Source: Mesorhizobium onobrychidis
GTDB lineage: Bacteria; Pseudomonadota; Alphaproteobacteria; Rhizobiales; Rhizobiaceae
NCBI RefSeq assembly: GCF_024707545.1
Contig: NZ_CP062229.1
Location: forward strand, 5,375,501-5,439,500
DNA: 64,000 nucleotides
Reading direction: 5' to 3'
Shown: positions 10,720 through 20,424 of the stretch, in pieces
Layout of the letters: every line of letters begins with the position of its first letter
How positions within the stretch are numbered: the first letter of the stretch is position 1
The notes under the pieces: model-generated
Databases searched by the model: none
Told to the model about the DNA's origin: nothing
What the model saw: the letters and a program-made list of their open reading frames with translations, nothing else
Position numbers and translations under genes: made by a program

Positions 10720-11105
10720 GCTGGCAATTCCTGAGCCGGCGCGCCGTGGAAGCGATGCACGCGGAGCAGCTGCGCCGGCATGGCGGCGCACATGGTTTGC
10801 GAGACGAGAATGCTCTTGAATCGGCGCTCGCCCGCGCCGAGAACAAGGCGAACTATTGTGATCCATCGATCGAGGATCTGGCTGCGGCCTATATCTTCGG
10901 CATCGCCAGAAATCACGCCTTTGTCGACGGCAACAAGCGCACGGCCATCGTCGCCGCCGGCGCGTTCCTGATTATCAACGGCTATACGCTGACGGCCGAC
11001 AACGGCACGATCTATGAATTCGTCATGGGCGTCGCCGCCGGCGAGATCGACGAGGCTGGGGCGGCGGCATTCTTCCGCGACCATGCCGTCAAGATCGAGG
11101 TCTAA
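10716..11105 (+). CDS. doc: Doc-family toxin (Fic fold, death-on-curing)
   Basis: 129 residues. The Fic/Doc signature is HAFVDGNKR with H67, F69, D71, N73, K74 and R75, essentially the spacing of phage P1 Doc (H66...R74). Doc phosphorylates and inactivates elongation factor EF-Tu, arresting translation until the antitoxin returns. All catalytic residues are kept, so the toxin looks active. The start overlaps the antitoxin stop. The stop overlaps by 4 bases the stop of the convergent GreA/GreB-family gene, a very tight packing. Confidence 0.93.
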   Translation: MSWQFLSRRAVEAMHAEQLRRHGGAHGLRDENALESALARAENKANYCDPSIEDLAAAYIFGIARNHAFVDGNKRTAIVAAGAFLIINGYTLTADNGTIYEFVMGVAAGEIDEAGAAAFFRDHAVKIEV

Positions 11106-11575
11106 TTGTCGGAGAGCTTGACGATTTCCCATTCCTTGCCGTTCACCACGGCAATTTCGCCGACCTTCTTGCCGAACAAAGCCAGGGCCATCGGTGAAAC
11201 ATGGGAAATCGTGCCCTTGGCCGGATCGGCCTCATCCTCGCCGACGATCTTCCAGTGCACCTTCCTGCCGTCATCGCCTTCCAGCGTGACACCCATGCCG
11301 AAGCGAACCAGGTCGCTGCCCGGTTCCGGCACGGAAAGCTCGGCGCTTTCACGCCGCGCGGTCCAGTAGCGCAGGTCGCGCGAGATGAGCGCGATGCGCT
11401 CGCGGTCGGCCCTCTTCTCCGCTCTGGCCAGATCATCGCGCAGGACAGCCAGTTCGGCATCGATCAGCGCCAGGCCGCGTTGCGTCACCAGATTGCGATG
11501 CTGACTGATCGGCCGCTCGCCGATGCCGGCGATGGCGTTTTCGCTATCCTCTTCGCGCGTGAAGGCTCTGCTCAT
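11102..11575 (-). CDS. GreA/GreB-family transcription elongation factor
   Basis: 157 residues beginning MSRAFTREED, as in many rhizobial GreB-like proteins. Residues ~1-80 form the coiled-coil part (many Arg/Glu/Ala, with AVLRDDLARAEKRADRERI), and residues ~85-157 the FKBP-like C-terminal domain with VGEDEADPAKGTISHVSPMA and the terminal KVGEIAVVNGKEWEIV strand pair. The family binds the RNA polymerase secondary channel and either rescues backtracked complexes or tunes transcription. It is convergent with the toxin gene. Family membership is firm; GreA, GreB or Rnk-like function is not resolved. Confidence 0.88.
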   Translation of the reverse strand: MSRAFTREEDSENAIAGIGERPISQHRNLVTQRGLALIDAELAVLRDDLARAEKRADRERIALISRDLRYWTARRESAELSVPEPGSDLVRFGMGVTLEGDDGRKVHWKIVGEDEADPAKGTISHVSPMALALFGKKVGEIAVVNGKEWEIVKLSDN

Positions 11576-11693
11576 TAGTCGAGCTTATGCCTCGCGCGGC
11601 GACTTCACAAGCTATTGCCGGCAAACCGGATCGGCCGATCCGGTCTGGCACGATTCCTGCGGCGCGACGGCCGAACGCTGGGAATCTGTGCCG

Positions 11694-13070
11694 ATGTTGA
11701 ACAGACGAAAATTTCTCGCACAAACCGCCGGCTTTGCCGCCCTGGGCCTCTCGCTCGGCAAGGCAGCGGCGGCCAGCCTGCCCGGCATCGACAATGCCCC
11801 GATGCGCGGCTCGATCAACGCTGCCGACCTCGGCGTGCAGCCCGGCGCGCTTGACGACCAGAGCAAGGCCTTCGCCACGCTGCTGCGCGACGCAAACGAC
11901 CGCGACATGCCGGTGTTCCTGCCGCCGGGCACCTACGTCGTATCCAACCTTTCGCTGCCCAGCCGCGTCAGACTTTCCGGCGTGCCAGGCGCATCGCGGA
12001 TCGTCTATGGCGGCAAAGGCCATCTGCTCATGGCCGAACAGGCCGAGCATATCGAATTCACCGGACTGGTGTTCGACGGCACCAACCGCTGGATGGGCGA
12101 CTACGCGCAAGGCCTGCTCGACCTTCGCCGCGTCGCTCACCTCGTCATCGACAATTGCCAGATATCACGCAGCGGCAAGAGCGGCCTGGCGCTCGAGCAC
12201 GCTTCGGGCCGCATCGAGCGCTCTGAAATATCGGGCGCGGCCGACGCCGGCATCTATTCGGTCGAAGCCGCCGGCCTGGAGATATCAGGCAACACCGTTT
12301 CCGACTGCGCCAATGGCGGTATCCTCGTGCACCGCCGGCAAGCGGCCGAGGACGGCACCATCGTCAGCGGCAACCGGGTCGAGCGCATTCAGGCGCGTAG
12401 CGGCGGAACCGGCCAGAACGGCAACGGCATCAATGCGTTCCGCGCCGGCAACGTCGTCATCTCGGGCAATATCGTCTCGGATTGTGCGTTTTCGGCGATC
12501 CGCGCCAACAGCGCCAGCAATCTGCATATCACCGGCAACACCTGCTCGCGGTCGGGCGAAACGGCGCTCTATAGCGAATTCTCCTTCGAGGGAGCGATCG
12601 TCAGCAACAACATCGTCGACGGCGCCGCCAACGGCATCTCTATCGTCAATTTCAACGAAGGCGGCCGCATGGGCGTGTGTTCCGGAAACATCGTCCGCAA
12701 CCTTTCGACCAGTGGCCCCTACCCTGCCGATCCGCCGGGTTTCGGCATCGGTATCAACGTTGAAGCGGATACAACCGCCTTAGGCAACGTCGTCGAAAAT
12801 GCGCCGCTCTACGGCATGCACATCGGCTGGGGGCCGTTCATGCGCAATGTGGTCGCCACGGGGAATATCATCCGCAAGGCCGGAACCGGCATCGCCGTCA
12901 CCGTGGTCGAGGGCGCCGGCACGGCGGTCATCTCCGACAATGTCATCGATGGCGCCCAAAACGGCGCGATCGTCGGCCATCGCTGGGCCGAGCCGGTGAC
13001 CGGCGATCTCGCCTCATCAGGCAATGCCGGCTATGCGCATCTGACCATCGAGCGCAATCATGTGAGCTGA
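11694..13070 (+). CDS. Tat-exported parallel beta-helix repeat protein (TIGR03808-like)
   Basis: 458 residues from the ATG that starts MLNRRKFLAQTAGFAALG, a clear twin-arginine signal; an in-frame extension upstream to 11523 is non-family sequence and overlaps the start of the divergent Gre-family gene. After the signal comes a pectin-lyase-type N-cap (DLGVQPGALDDQSKAFATLL, then FLPPGTY), followed by many repeats of the ISGNxVSDC / NGI pattern typical of right-handed beta-helices. Such periplasmic proteins often bind or cleave polysaccharide, but no catalytic set is identifiable. The last 13 bases overlap the end of the convergent asparaginase gene. Confidence 0.85.
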   Translation: MLNRRKFLAQTAGFAALGLSLGKAAAASLPGIDNAPMRGSINAADLGVQPGALDDQSKAFATLLRDANDRDMPVFLPPGTYVVSNLSLPSRVRLSGVPGASRIVYGGKGHLLMAEQAEHIEFTGLVFDGTNRWMGDYAQGLLDLRRVAHLVIDNCQISRSGKSGLALEHASGRIERSEISGAADAGIYSVEAAGLEISGNTVSDCANGGILVHRRQAAEDGTIVSGNRVERIQARSGGTGQNGNGINAFRAGNVVISGNIVSDCAFSAIRANSASNLHITGNTCSRSGETALYSEFSFEGAIVSNNIVDGAANGISIVNFNEGGRMGVCSGNIVRNLSTSGPYPADPPGFGIGINVEADTTALGNVVENAPLYGMHIGWGPFMRNVVATGNIIRKAGTGIAVTVVEGAGTAVISDNVIDGAQNGAIVGHRWAEPVTGDLASSGNAGYAHLTIERNHVS

Positions 13071-14080
13071 ATGCCCGTTCTCAGTGCGGCAGTGGGGCGG
13101 AGTGCGCCGACTTTGGCGCCGATCCGGCTTTGGATGGGTGGATTTGCCTGTTCGATCAGCTTCTCCGCCAGTGCCTTGTCGGCGTGCAAAAGCTTGGCCA
13201 TGCACGCCGCGACCATGACTTCAGCCGCGCGGCCAGCGCCATCATCGCATTTGAGCGCAATGCCAAGGCCAAGCTCCGGAAGGGCTGCGCAATAGACGCC
13301 TTCGGCCCCTCCCTTGACAAAAATCCGGCCGGGTGCGGCCTCCATCAGCGCAACATCGGCCCTGCCGGTGCCGGCGACCAGAAAGGGCTCGGCCATGCAG
13401 GCGGAAAGCAGCCGTTTTGCGGCTTTGGCGCGCACGGGTTCAAAGCCGACCCCGGTCGCCATGCGGGCAAAGCCGAGCGCGAAGCTGCGTAGCGGCACGG
13501 CATAGGTCGGGATCGAGCAGCCGTCAGTACCGCAATGATCGAAATCATGGGCAGCACCGGTCACCGCTTTCATCGCATCGCGCACCATCTCCTGCGAGGC
13601 ATGGCCTGATTTGACGTAGCCGCGATGGGCGATGCCGGCGTGGACGCAGGTACAGAGAAAGCCCGCATGCTTGCCAGAACAATTGTTGTGCAGCGCGTTT
13701 GGCAAGTTGCCGGCGCTGGCCAGCGCAACCGTCGCGTCGTGGCTGGACGGCCAATGCGCGCCGCATTCCAGCGCCGCCTCGTCCAGCCCGGCCTTCGCCA
13801 GCATCGCCCGCGCCAGTTCGACATGCGCCGGCTCACCGGAATGCGAAGCGCAGGCAAGCGCCAATTCGCTGTCGCCGAAACCATACGCATCGGCCGCACC
13901 GCTTTCGACCAGTGGCAGCGCCTGGATCGCCTTGACCGCCGAGCGCGGAAATACCGGGCGGGCCGTGTCGCCGATTTCCCAAACCGATTTGCCGTCGGCA
14001 TCGAAAACCGCAATGGCGCCACGATGCGCGCTCTCGACCACCGCGCCGCGCAAAACTTCGACCAGAACCGGATTTGTCAT
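13058..14080 (-). CDS. L-asparaginase, rhizobial (class 3, ReAV) type
   Basis: 340 residues. Hydrolyses L-asparagine to aspartate and ammonia in the cytosol. The class was defined on Rhizobium etli ReAV, whose residues reappear here shifted by one: Ser47/Lys50 in FPRSAVKA, Ser79 in ASHSGEP, Lys262 in LKCDDGAGR, and the zinc-site residues Cys134, Lys137 (NCSGKHAGF) and Cys188 (DGCSIPTY). It is unrelated to the E. coli AnsB fold and belongs to the beta-lactamase-like serine hydrolases. It appears monocistronic, with ACCTCCC complementing a good ribosome binding site just before the ATG, and is convergent with the beta-helix gene. Confidence 0.93.
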   Translation of the reverse strand: MTNPVLVEVLRGAVVESAHRGAIAVFDADGKSVWEIGDTARPVFPRSAVKAIQALPLVESGAADAYGFGDSELALACASHSGEPAHVELARAMLAKAGLDEAALECGAHWPSSHDATVALASAGNLPNALHNNCSGKHAGFLCTCVHAGIAHRGYVKSGHASQEMVRDAMKAVTGAAHDFDHCGTDGCSIPTYAVPLRSFALGFARMATGVGFEPVRAKAAKRLLSACMAEPFLVAGTGRADVALMEAAPGRIFVKGGAEGVYCAALPELGLGIALKCDDGAGRAAEVMVAACMAKLLHADKALAEKLIEQANPPIQSRIGAKVGALRPTAALRTGIQLT

Positions 14081-14097
14081 GTCACCTCCCGCTCGCG

Positions 14098-14197
14098 CAT
14101 GACCTCGAAAATCGGAATCGATTTTCGAAAAGGATCATGCGCAAAATCAAAATGTTACAGCGTCCTTTGCGCGCCCTAACGGGCGCGCGGCGCTGTA
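14098..14197 (+). repeat. Dispersed intergenic repeat, copy 2, with a strong hairpin
   Basis: Matches copy 1 at 304-402 block for block. The hairpin is stronger here: TACAGCG (14156-14162) pairs with CGCTGTA (14191-14197), and inside it GCGCGCC pairs with GGCGCGC around the loop CTAAC. It lies between the asparaginase start and the thiolase stop, both on the minus strand, so it could serve as terminator for the thiolase gene. Confidence 0.8.
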
Positions 14198-14209
14198 ATG
14201 CGGGCGGGT

Positions 14210-15376
14210 TTATCTGATCCGGTCGAGAATGGAAACGTAGTTGGCGACGGCAGCACCGCCCATGTTGAAGATGCCGCCAAGCTTGGCGCCCGGCACCTGG
14301 ATGCCGCCGGCCTCGCCGACCAGCTGCATGGCGCTCAGCACATGCATCGACACTCCGGTGGCGCCGATCGGATGGCCCTTGGCCTTCAGCCCGCCGGACG
14401 GATTGACCGGCAGCCGGCCATCCTTCGCCGTCTCGCCATTCAGCGCCAGTTTTGCGCCCTCGCCCGGTTTCGCCAGCCCCATCGCCTCATACTCGATCAG
14501 CTCGGCGATGGTGAAGCAGTCATGCGTCTCAACGAAGGACAGATCGTCGAGCGTCACACCGGCCTTCTTCAGCGCTTGGTTCCACGCATGCTCGCAGCCT
14601 TCGAAGGCGAGGATGTCGCGCTTCGACATCGGCAGGAAATCCTGCACATGCGCGTTGGCGCGGAAGGCGACGGCGCGGCGCATCCTCAACGCCGTCGCCG
14701 TGTCGGCAAGGACCAAAGCTGCGGCGCCGTCCGAAACCAGCGAGCAGTCGGTGCGTTTCAGGGGGCCAGCGACGAAGGGGTTCTTCTCGCTTTCATGTCG
14801 GCAGAACTCATAACCGAAATCCTTGCGCATCTGCGCATAGGGATTGTCGACGCCGTTCCTGTGGTTCTTGGCGGCGATCATCGCCAGCGCATCCGACTGG
14901 TCGCCATAGCGTTGGAAATAGGCTTGGGCGATCTTGCCGAAAACGCCGGCGAAGCCTGCCGGCGTGTCGCCCTCCTCGGGCAGATACGAGGCCTTGAGAA
15001 GGTTCTTGCCGATTTCTGGACCTGATGTCGTCGTCATCTGCTCGGCGCCGACCACCAGCACGATGCGCGCCGCATTGGCGTCGATGGCGCGGATGCCTTG
15101 CCTGACCGCCGCCGAGCCGGTGGCGCAGGCGTTCTCGACGCGTGTCGCCGGCTTGAAGCGCAGCCGGTCGTCGGCCTGCAGGACCAGGCTTGCGGTGAAA
15201 TCCTGTGCGGAAAAGCCGGCGTTGAAGTGGCCGAGCACGATCTCGTCGACCTCGTCCGGACCGATGCCGGCATGATCGAGCGCCTCGCTCGCCACCTTGG
15301 TGATCAAGCCCTCCAGCGTCTCGCCTTCGAGCTTGCCGAAACGCGAATGCGCCCAGCCGACGATGCATGCTGTCAT
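14210..15376 (-). CDS. Thiolase-family acetyl-CoA acetyltransferase (SCP2/lipid-transfer type)
   Basis: 388 residues from the ATG at 15376, which has GGAG 6 bases upstream; an 18-codon in-frame extension is not family-like. Catalytic features: nucleophile Cys84 in VENACATGS, the VETHDCF block, and the C-terminal GGLKAKGHPIGATG. The sequence around ACIVGWAHSRFGK and the GHFNAGF loop is typical of the SCPx/thiolase-like branch rather than PhaA/AtoB. It probably cleaves or forms a beta-ketoacyl-CoA in degradation of a fatty or branched acid. It is divergent from betI across ~225 bases. Confidence 0.85.
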   Translation of the reverse strand: MTACIVGWAHSRFGKLEGETLEGLITKVASEALDHAGIGPDEVDEIVLGHFNAGFSAQDFTASLVLQADDRLRFKPATRVENACATGSAAVRQGIRAIDANAARIVLVVGAEQMTTTSGPEIGKNLLKASYLPEEGDTPAGFAGVFGKIAQAYFQRYGDQSDALAMIAAKNHRNGVDNPYAQMRKDFGYEFCRHESEKNPFVAGPLKRTDCSLVSDGAAALVLADTATALRMRRAVAFRANAHVQDFLPMSKRDILAFEGCEHAWNQALKKAGVTLDDLSFVETHDCFTIAELIEYEAMGLAKPGEGAKLALNGETAKDGRLPVNPSGGLKAKGHPIGATGVSMHVLSAMQLVGEAGGIQVPGAKLGGIFNMGGAAVANYVSILDRIR

Positions 15377-15549
15377 GGCTATCTCCATCCTGCGGGCCGG
15401 GCTACGCGATGTCGCGGCGCGCCTCGGCATTGTTCAAGCATGAACCGTCCCAACGACTTCGTGAAGGGGCCAGAACCACACAATCGCTTGATCTTGATAT
15501 CTGGTCATAGCGCCTGACCTTTGCCACCCCAATTTAGGCTGGATTTTTG

Positions 15550-15570
15550 TTGATTGATCCGTCAATAAAA
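15550..15570. promoter_or_regulatory. BetI operator (bet box)
   Basis: The sequence TTGATTGATCCGTCAATAA contains the inverted repeat ATTGA (15553-15557), four bases, TCAAT (15562-15566), very like the BetI operators of proteobacterial choline genes (TTGATTG...TTCAAT pattern). It sits ~35 bases upstream of the betI ATG, where choline-responsive BetI would repress the whole bet operon. Confidence 0.75.
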
Positions 15571-15602
15571 AATAAACCTGTTGCAAGAGGCCGGAGCAAA
15601 AG

Positions 15603-16193
15603 ATGCCGAAAATCGGAATGGAGCCGTTGCGCCGCCGGGCGCTCATCGACGCGACGATATCGGCGATCGGCGAGCGCGGTTCGCTTGATGTGACGATGTC
15701 GGAAATCGCCGGGCGCGCCGGCGTGTCCTCGGCGCTCGCCCATCACTATTTCGGCGCCAAGGACGAACTTTTGCTGGCGACGATGCGGCACATCCTGGCC
15801 GAGCTGACCGCCGACATGCGGCGCGCGCTTCAATCGGCCAGCACGGCACGCCAGCGCGTTTCGGCCGTGGTCGCCGTCAATTTTTCCGACGCCCAGTTCC
15901 AGCCGGAAACGATCGCCGCTTGGCTCGCCTTCTATGTCGAGGCGCAGAAATCGCCCGCGCTGCGCCGGCTGCTCAAGGTCTATGCACGGCGCCTGCATTC
16001 CAATCTGTTGAGCGGCCTGACCGTCATCCTGCCGAGAAGCGAAGCCGACCGGGTCGCCGAGGCGACCGCGGCGCTGATCGACGGGCTGTATATCAGGCGC
16101 GCGCTGAAGGACGGCGTGCCCAATGCCGCGACCGCGATCGCGCTGATCGAGGACTATCTCGAAACGAAACTCAGCCGGCGGAGCGCACAGTGA
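15603..16193 (+). CDS. betI: TetR-family choline-responsive repressor BetI
   Basis: 196 residues. The N-terminus ([19 protein letters not shown]) and the helix-turn-helix ([28 protein letters not shown], split across residues ~30-58) are those of BetI. It represses the choline-to-betaine genes and is released by choline. It heads the operon betI-betC-dehydratase-betA-betB and lies behind a matching operator at 15550-15570. Its TGA overlaps the GTG start of betC. Confidence 0.93.
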   Translation: MPKIGMEPLRRRALIDATISAIGERGSLDVTMSEIAGRAGVSSALAHHYFGAKDELLLATMRHILAELTADMRRALQSASTARQRVSAVVAVNFSDAQFQPETIAAWLAFYVEAQKSPALRRLLKVYARRLHSNLLSGLTVILPRSEADRVAEATAALIDGLYIRRALKDGVPNAATAIALIEDYLETKLSRRSAQ

Positions 16194-17719
16194 CGTCCAA
16201 GCGACCCAATTTCCTGATCATCATGGTCGATCAGCTCAACGGCACATTGTTCCCGGATGGGCCGGCGGACTTCCTGCACGTGCCGCATTTGAAGGCATTG
16301 GCCGCCCGCTCGGCACGCTTTGCCAACAACTACACCGCCTCGCCGCTCTGCGCGCCGGGCCGCGCCTCGTTCATGAGCGGGCAGTTACCATCGCGCACCG
16401 GAGTCTACGACAATGCCGCCGAATTCGTCTCGTCGATCCCGACCTTCGCCCATCATCTGCGGGCCGCCGGTTACTACACCTGCCTGTCGGGCAAGATGCA
16501 TTTCGTTGGGCCGGACCAGTTGCACGGTTTCGAGGAGCGGCTGACCACTGACATCTATCCCGCCGATTTCGGTTGGACGCCGGATTATCGCAAACCCGGC
16601 GAGCGGATCGACTGGTGGTATCACAATCTCGGCTCGGTGGCTGGCGCCGGCGTCGCCGAGATCACCAACCAGATGGAGTATGACGACGAGGTGGTGTTCC
16701 TGGCCACGCAGAAACTCTATCAGCTTTCGCGCGAGCAGGATGATGCGAACCATCGGCCCTGGTGCCTCACCGTTTCGCTGTCGCACCCGCACGATCCCTA
16801 TGTCGCGCGCAAGCAGTATTGGGATCTCTACGAAAACTGCCAGGCGCTCGACCCAGAAACAGGGTTCATCGCGCATGACGAGCAGGATGTGCATTCACAG
16901 CGGCTGTACCGCGCAAGCGACTATCCCTCGTTCGAGATCACCCCTGAGCAGGTGCGACGTTCGCGGCGCGGCTATTTCGCCAACATCTCCTATGTCGACG
17001 ACAAGCTCGGCGAGCTTCTGGACGTTCTCAAGCGAACACGCATGCTCGACGATACCGTCATCCTGTTCTGCTCGGACCACGGCGACATGCTCGGCGAACG
17101 CGGCCTGTGGTTCAAGATGAGCTTCTTCGAAGGCTCGGTGCGGGTGCCGCTGATGATCGCCGGCAAGGGCATACAAGCCGGGCTGATCGATGCACCGGTC
17201 TCCAATCTCGACGTAACGCCGACGCTTTGCGACCTCGCCGGCATCGATATCGGGGCGATCGCGCCATGGACCGACGGCCAGTCGCTGCTGCCGCTCACAG
17301 AGGGCAGGCAGCGCACCGCGCCTGTGTTGATGGAGTATGCAGCGGAAGGCTCCTGCGCGCCCTTGGTGGCGATCCGCGACGGCAGATACAAGTTCGTCCA
17401 TTGCGAGCTTGACCCGCCGCAGCTGTTCGATCTCGAAGCCGATCCGCTCGAGCGAGACAATTTGGCCGACGACCCGGTCAATGCGGACCTGGTGGCGACG
17501 TTCATGGACAAGGTTCGGGCGCGCTGGGACATGGCCGGCTTCGACGCCGCCGTGCGCGAAAGCCAGGCGCGCCGCTGGGTCGTCTATCCGGCGCTGCGCA
17601 ATGGCGCCTACTACCCCTGGGATTTCCAGCCGCTGCAAAAGGCATCGGAGCGCTACATGCGCAATCACATGAACCTCGACAATCTCGAAGAGAGCAAAAG
17701 GTATCCGCGAGGCGAATGA
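16190..17719 (+). CDS. betC: Choline-sulfatase BetC
   Basis: 509 residues from a GTG start inside the betI stop (GTGA overlap). It hydrolyses choline-O-sulfate to choline and sulfate in the cytosol. The sulfatase signature [10 protein letters not shown] places the formylglycine precursor at Cys54, the same position as in Sinorhizobium meliloti BetC, and the metal-site motif [11 protein letters not shown] is present. The C-terminal choline-sulfatase domain ([16 protein letters not shown] ... WDFQP) is complete. It feeds choline to BetA in the same operon and allows use of choline sulfate as carbon, nitrogen, sulfur or osmoprotectant source. Confidence 0.96.
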   Translation: MTSKRPNFLIIMVDQLNGTLFPDGPADFLHVPHLKALAARSARFANNYTASPLCAPGRASFMSGQLPSRTGVYDNAAEFVSSIPTFAHHLRAAGYYTCLSGKMHFVGPDQLHGFEERLTTDIYPADFGWTPDYRKPGERIDWWYHNLGSVAGAGVAEITNQMEYDDEVVFLATQKLYQLSREQDDANHRPWCLTVSLSHPHDPYVARKQYWDLYENCQALDPETGFIAHDEQDVHSQRLYRASDYPSFEITPEQVRRSRRGYFANISYVDDKLGELLDVLKRTRMLDDTVILFCSDHGDMLGERGLWFKMSFFEGSVRVPLMIAGKGIQAGLIDAPVSNLDVTPTLCDLAGIDIGAIAPWTDGQSLLPLTEGRQRTAPVLMEYAAEGSCAPLVAIRDGRYKFVHCELDPPQLFDLEADPLERDNLADDPVNADLVATFMDKVRARWDMAGFDAAVRESQARRWVVYPALRNGAYYPWDFQPLQKASERYMRNHMNLDNLEESKRYPRGE

Positions 17720-18717
17720 TGACAACCCTTGTGCCCTCCCTCGATCACCTCAAACAGGCCTATGCGGTCACCGCCAAGGCGACGCAGATCACGCCGCTGC
17801 TGGAGTCGGCGGCCCTTGCCCGCGAGACCGGTGCTGCCCGCGTCTTCGTCAAGCCGGAATCGCTGCAATGGGCCGGCTCCTTCAAGGTACGCGGCGCCTA
17901 TTGGCGGCTGAAGCGGCTGTCGCCTGATGAGGCCAGCAAGGGCGTCGTCGCCTACTCGTCCGGCAATTTCGCGCAAGGGCTGGCCGCCGCCGGCCAGGCG
18001 CTGGGCATTCCGGTCACGATCGTCATGCCGATCGATGCGCCGGCCGCCAAGCGCGACGCAACGGCCGGCTACGGCGCGCGCGTGGTGCTGACCGATCATG
18101 GCGAGCGCGCGCGTGAGGAGGTTGCCGCCGCCAAGGCACGCGAGATCGCCGAGACCGAGGGACTTGCGCTGCTGCATCCCTTCGACGATCCGGAGATCGT
18201 CGCCGGCCAGGCAGGCGCGGGGCTGGAAGCACTCGAGCAGCTCGATGCCAAGGATGCCAGCGCCGATTTGCTGTTCTGCGCGGTCGGCGGCGGTGGGCTG
18301 ATCGGTGGGGTTTCGCTGGCTTTCCACTATCTGTCGCCGGCGACAGAGATCATCGGCGTCGAGCCGGAAGGTTTTAACGGCATGGGCGCCTCTCTGGCGC
18401 ATGGCGTCATCGAAACCATGCCGATCGGGCCGAAATCGATCTGCGACGGGCTGATGGCGCGCAAGCCTGGCAACGCGCCGTTTGCGGCGGTCAAGACGGC
18501 CGGCGTTCGCGGCATCACCGTCGACGATCAATCGGTGCGCCGTGCGATGCGGATCGCCTTCGAGCGGATGAAACTGGTGCTTGAACCATCGGGCGCGGCA
18601 TCGCTGGCGGCGCTGCTCGGCGGCAAGGTGGATGCGCGCGGCAAGACCGTGCTCGTGGTGGCGACCGGCGGCAATGTCTCGCTCGCCGATTTCATGGTGC
18701 ACATGAACCATGCTTGA
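17716..18717 (+). CDS. PLP-dependent threonine/serine dehydratase-like enzyme in the bet operon
   Basis: 333 residues of the fold-type II PLP family. The Schiff-base Lys57 lies in GSFKVRGA, the substrate Asn in SSGNFAQG, and the phosphate-cup glycines in VGGGGLIGG. Like catabolic threonine/serine dehydratases it lacks the C-terminal regulatory ACT domain. It would deaminate serine, threonine or a related hydroxy amino acid to a 2-oxo acid; serine racemase activity is also possible in this family. It starts within the betC stop and overlaps betA by 8 bases, so it is an integral member of the operon although classical bet operons lack it. One rationale is that betaine breakdown passes through glycine and serine. 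Confidence 0.85.
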   Translation: MMTTLVPSLDHLKQAYAVTAKATQITPLLESAALARETGAARVFVKPESLQWAGSFKVRGAYWRLKRLSPDEASKGVVAYSSGNFAQGLAAAGQALGIPVTIVMPIDAPAAKRDATAGYGARVVLTDHGERAREEVAAAKAREIAETEGLALLHPFDDPEIVAGQAGAGLEALEQLDAKDASADLLFCAVGGGGLIGGVSLAFHYLSPATEIIGVEPEGFNGMGASLAHGVIETMPIGPKSICDGLMARKPGNAPFAAVKTAGVRGITVDDQSVRRAMRIAFERMKLVLEPSGAASLAALLGGKVDARGKTVLVVATGGNVSLADFMVHMNHA

Positions 18718-20362
18718 GGCGGATTTCGTTATCATCGGCTCCGGCTCGGCCGGCTCGGCCATGGCCTACCGGCTTTCGGAGGACGGCAAGCATTCGGTGA
18801 TCGTCATCGAATTTGGCGGCAGCGACGTCGGGCCGCTGATCCAGATGCCGTCGGCGCTGTCGATCCCGCTCAACATGAGCCTCTACGACTGGGGCTTTGC
18901 CAGCGAGCCGGAGCCGCATCTCGGCGGCCGCGTGCTGGCGACGCCGCGCGGCAAGGTCATCGGCGGCTCGTCCTCGATCAACGGCATGGTCTATGTACGC
19001 GGCCACGCCCGCGATTTTGACCATTGGGCCGAACAGGGCGCGGCCGGCTGGGGGTTTGCCGACGTGCTCCCCTATTTCAAGCGCATGGAGGACGCCAACG
19101 GCGGCGAGAATGGCTGGCGCGGCCACGGCGGCCCGCTGACCGTGCAGCGTGGCTCAAGGACCAACCCGCTCTACGGCGCCTTCGTCGAGGCAGGTCGTCA
19201 GGCCGGTTTCGAACTGACCAACGACTATAACGGCGCGAAGCAGGAAGGCTTTGGGCCGATGGAGCAGACCATTCGCGGCGGCCGCCGCTGGTCGGCGGCG
19301 AGTGCCTATCTCAGGCCGGCGCTCAGGCGGAAAAATGTTAGCCTGGTCAAGGGCTTCGCCCGGCGGGTGATCATCGAGAATCAACGCGCCACCGGTGTCG
19401 AGATCGAAACGCGCAAACGGATTCAGGTCATCAAGGCGCGACGTGAAGTGATCGTTGCCGCCTCCTCGATCAATTCGCCCAAGCTCCTGATGCTGTCCGG
19501 CATCGGCCAGGCCGAACATCTCAGGGAATACGGCATTCAGGTGGTCGCCGACCGGCCCGGCGTCGGCCGCAACCTGCAGGACCATATGGAGCTCTACATC
19601 CAGCAGGAATCGACGCAACCGATCACGCTGAATTCGGTGCTGAACCCCTTCTCCAAGGCGATGATCGGCGCGCAATGGCTGTTCTTCAAGTCGGGTCTTG
19701 GCGCGACCAATCATTTCGAGGCGGCTGCCTTCGTGCGCTCGCGCGCCGGTGTCGACTATCCCGACATCCAGTATCATTTCATACCGGCCGCGGTCCGCTA
19801 TGACGGCAGGGCGGCGGCGAAAGCGCATGGTTTCCAGGCGCATGTCGGGCCGATGCGATCGAAGTCGCGCGGTTCTGTCATGCTGCGCTCGCCCGATCCG
19901 AGATCGAAGCCGGTGATCCGCTTCAACTACATGTCGCATCCGGACGACTGGACCGAGTTCCGCCACTGCATCCGGCTGACGCGAGAGATCTTCGGCCAGT
20001 CGGCATTCGACCCTTATCGCGGCAAGGAAATCTCGCCGGGCTCTCACGTTCAGTCGGACGACGATCTCGATGCCTTCATTCGCGATCACGCCGAAAGCGC
20101 CTACCACCCTTGCGGCACCTGCAAGATGGGCCGCACCGATGATCCGATGAGCGTCGTCGATCCGCAATGCCGTGTCATCGGTGTCGAAGGGCTGCGGGTC
20201 GCCGATTCCTCGATCTTCCCGCGCGTCACCAACGGCAATCTCAACGCGCCTTCGATTATGACCGGCGAGAAGGCCGCCGACCACATTCTCGGCCGCACGC
20301 CGCTGGCGCCGTCCAACCAGGAACCATGGATCAATCCGCGCTGGCAGGCATCGGACAGATAA
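18710..20362 (+). CDS. betA: Choline dehydrogenase BetA (GMC oxidoreductase, FAD)
   Basis: 550 residues, usual length. The FAD-binding Rossmann motif GSGSAGS (10-16) opens the protein, GMC signature blocks follow ([18 protein letters not shown]), and the catalytic His466 stands in [12 protein letters not shown] with the C-terminal [10 protein letters not shown] block. It oxidises choline to betaine aldehyde, and partly on to betaine, with electrons passed to the respiratory chain. It overlaps the preceding dehydratase gene by 8 bases; 62 bases separate it from betB. Confidence 0.95.
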   Translation: MLEADFVIIGSGSAGSAMAYRLSEDGKHSVIVIEFGGSDVGPLIQMPSALSIPLNMSLYDWGFASEPEPHLGGRVLATPRGKVIGGSSSINGMVYVRGHARDFDHWAEQGAAGWGFADVLPYFKRMEDANGGENGWRGHGGPLTVQRGSRTNPLYGAFVEAGRQAGFELTNDYNGAKQEGFGPMEQTIRGGRRWSAASAYLRPALRRKNVSLVKGFARRVIIENQRATGVEIETRKRIQVIKARREVIVAASSINSPKLLMLSGIGQAEHLREYGIQVVADRPGVGRNLQDHMELYIQQESTQPITLNSVLNPFSKAMIGAQWLFFKSGLGATNHFEAAAFVRSRAGVDYPDIQYHFIPAAVRYDGRAAAKAHGFQAHVGPMRSKSRGSVMLRSPDPRSKPVIRFNYMSHPDDWTEFRHCIRLTREIFGQSAFDPYRGKEISPGSHVQSDDDLDAFIRDHAESAYHPCGTCKMGRTDDPMSVVDPQCRVIGVEGLRVADSSIFPRVTNGNLNAPSIMTGEKAADHILGRTPLAPSNQEPWINPRWQASDR

Positions 20363-20424
20363 GCCATGATCTGACGGACTGTCCGCCCGCCGGTCCCGGC
20401 GAAGACAATTTTGGAGAAGCTCCC

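Noticed and set aside
14198..15025. Plus-strand frame of 275 codons opposite the thiolase gene
   Set aside because: Antisense shadow of a well-supported gene; no family features and a skewed amino-acid composition.
15603..15622. A further copy of the dispersed repeat at the betI start (CCGAAAATCGGAATG)
   Set aside because: Only the short AAAATCGGAAT core agrees; it lies inside the betI coding sequence and lacks the other blocks and the hairpin.
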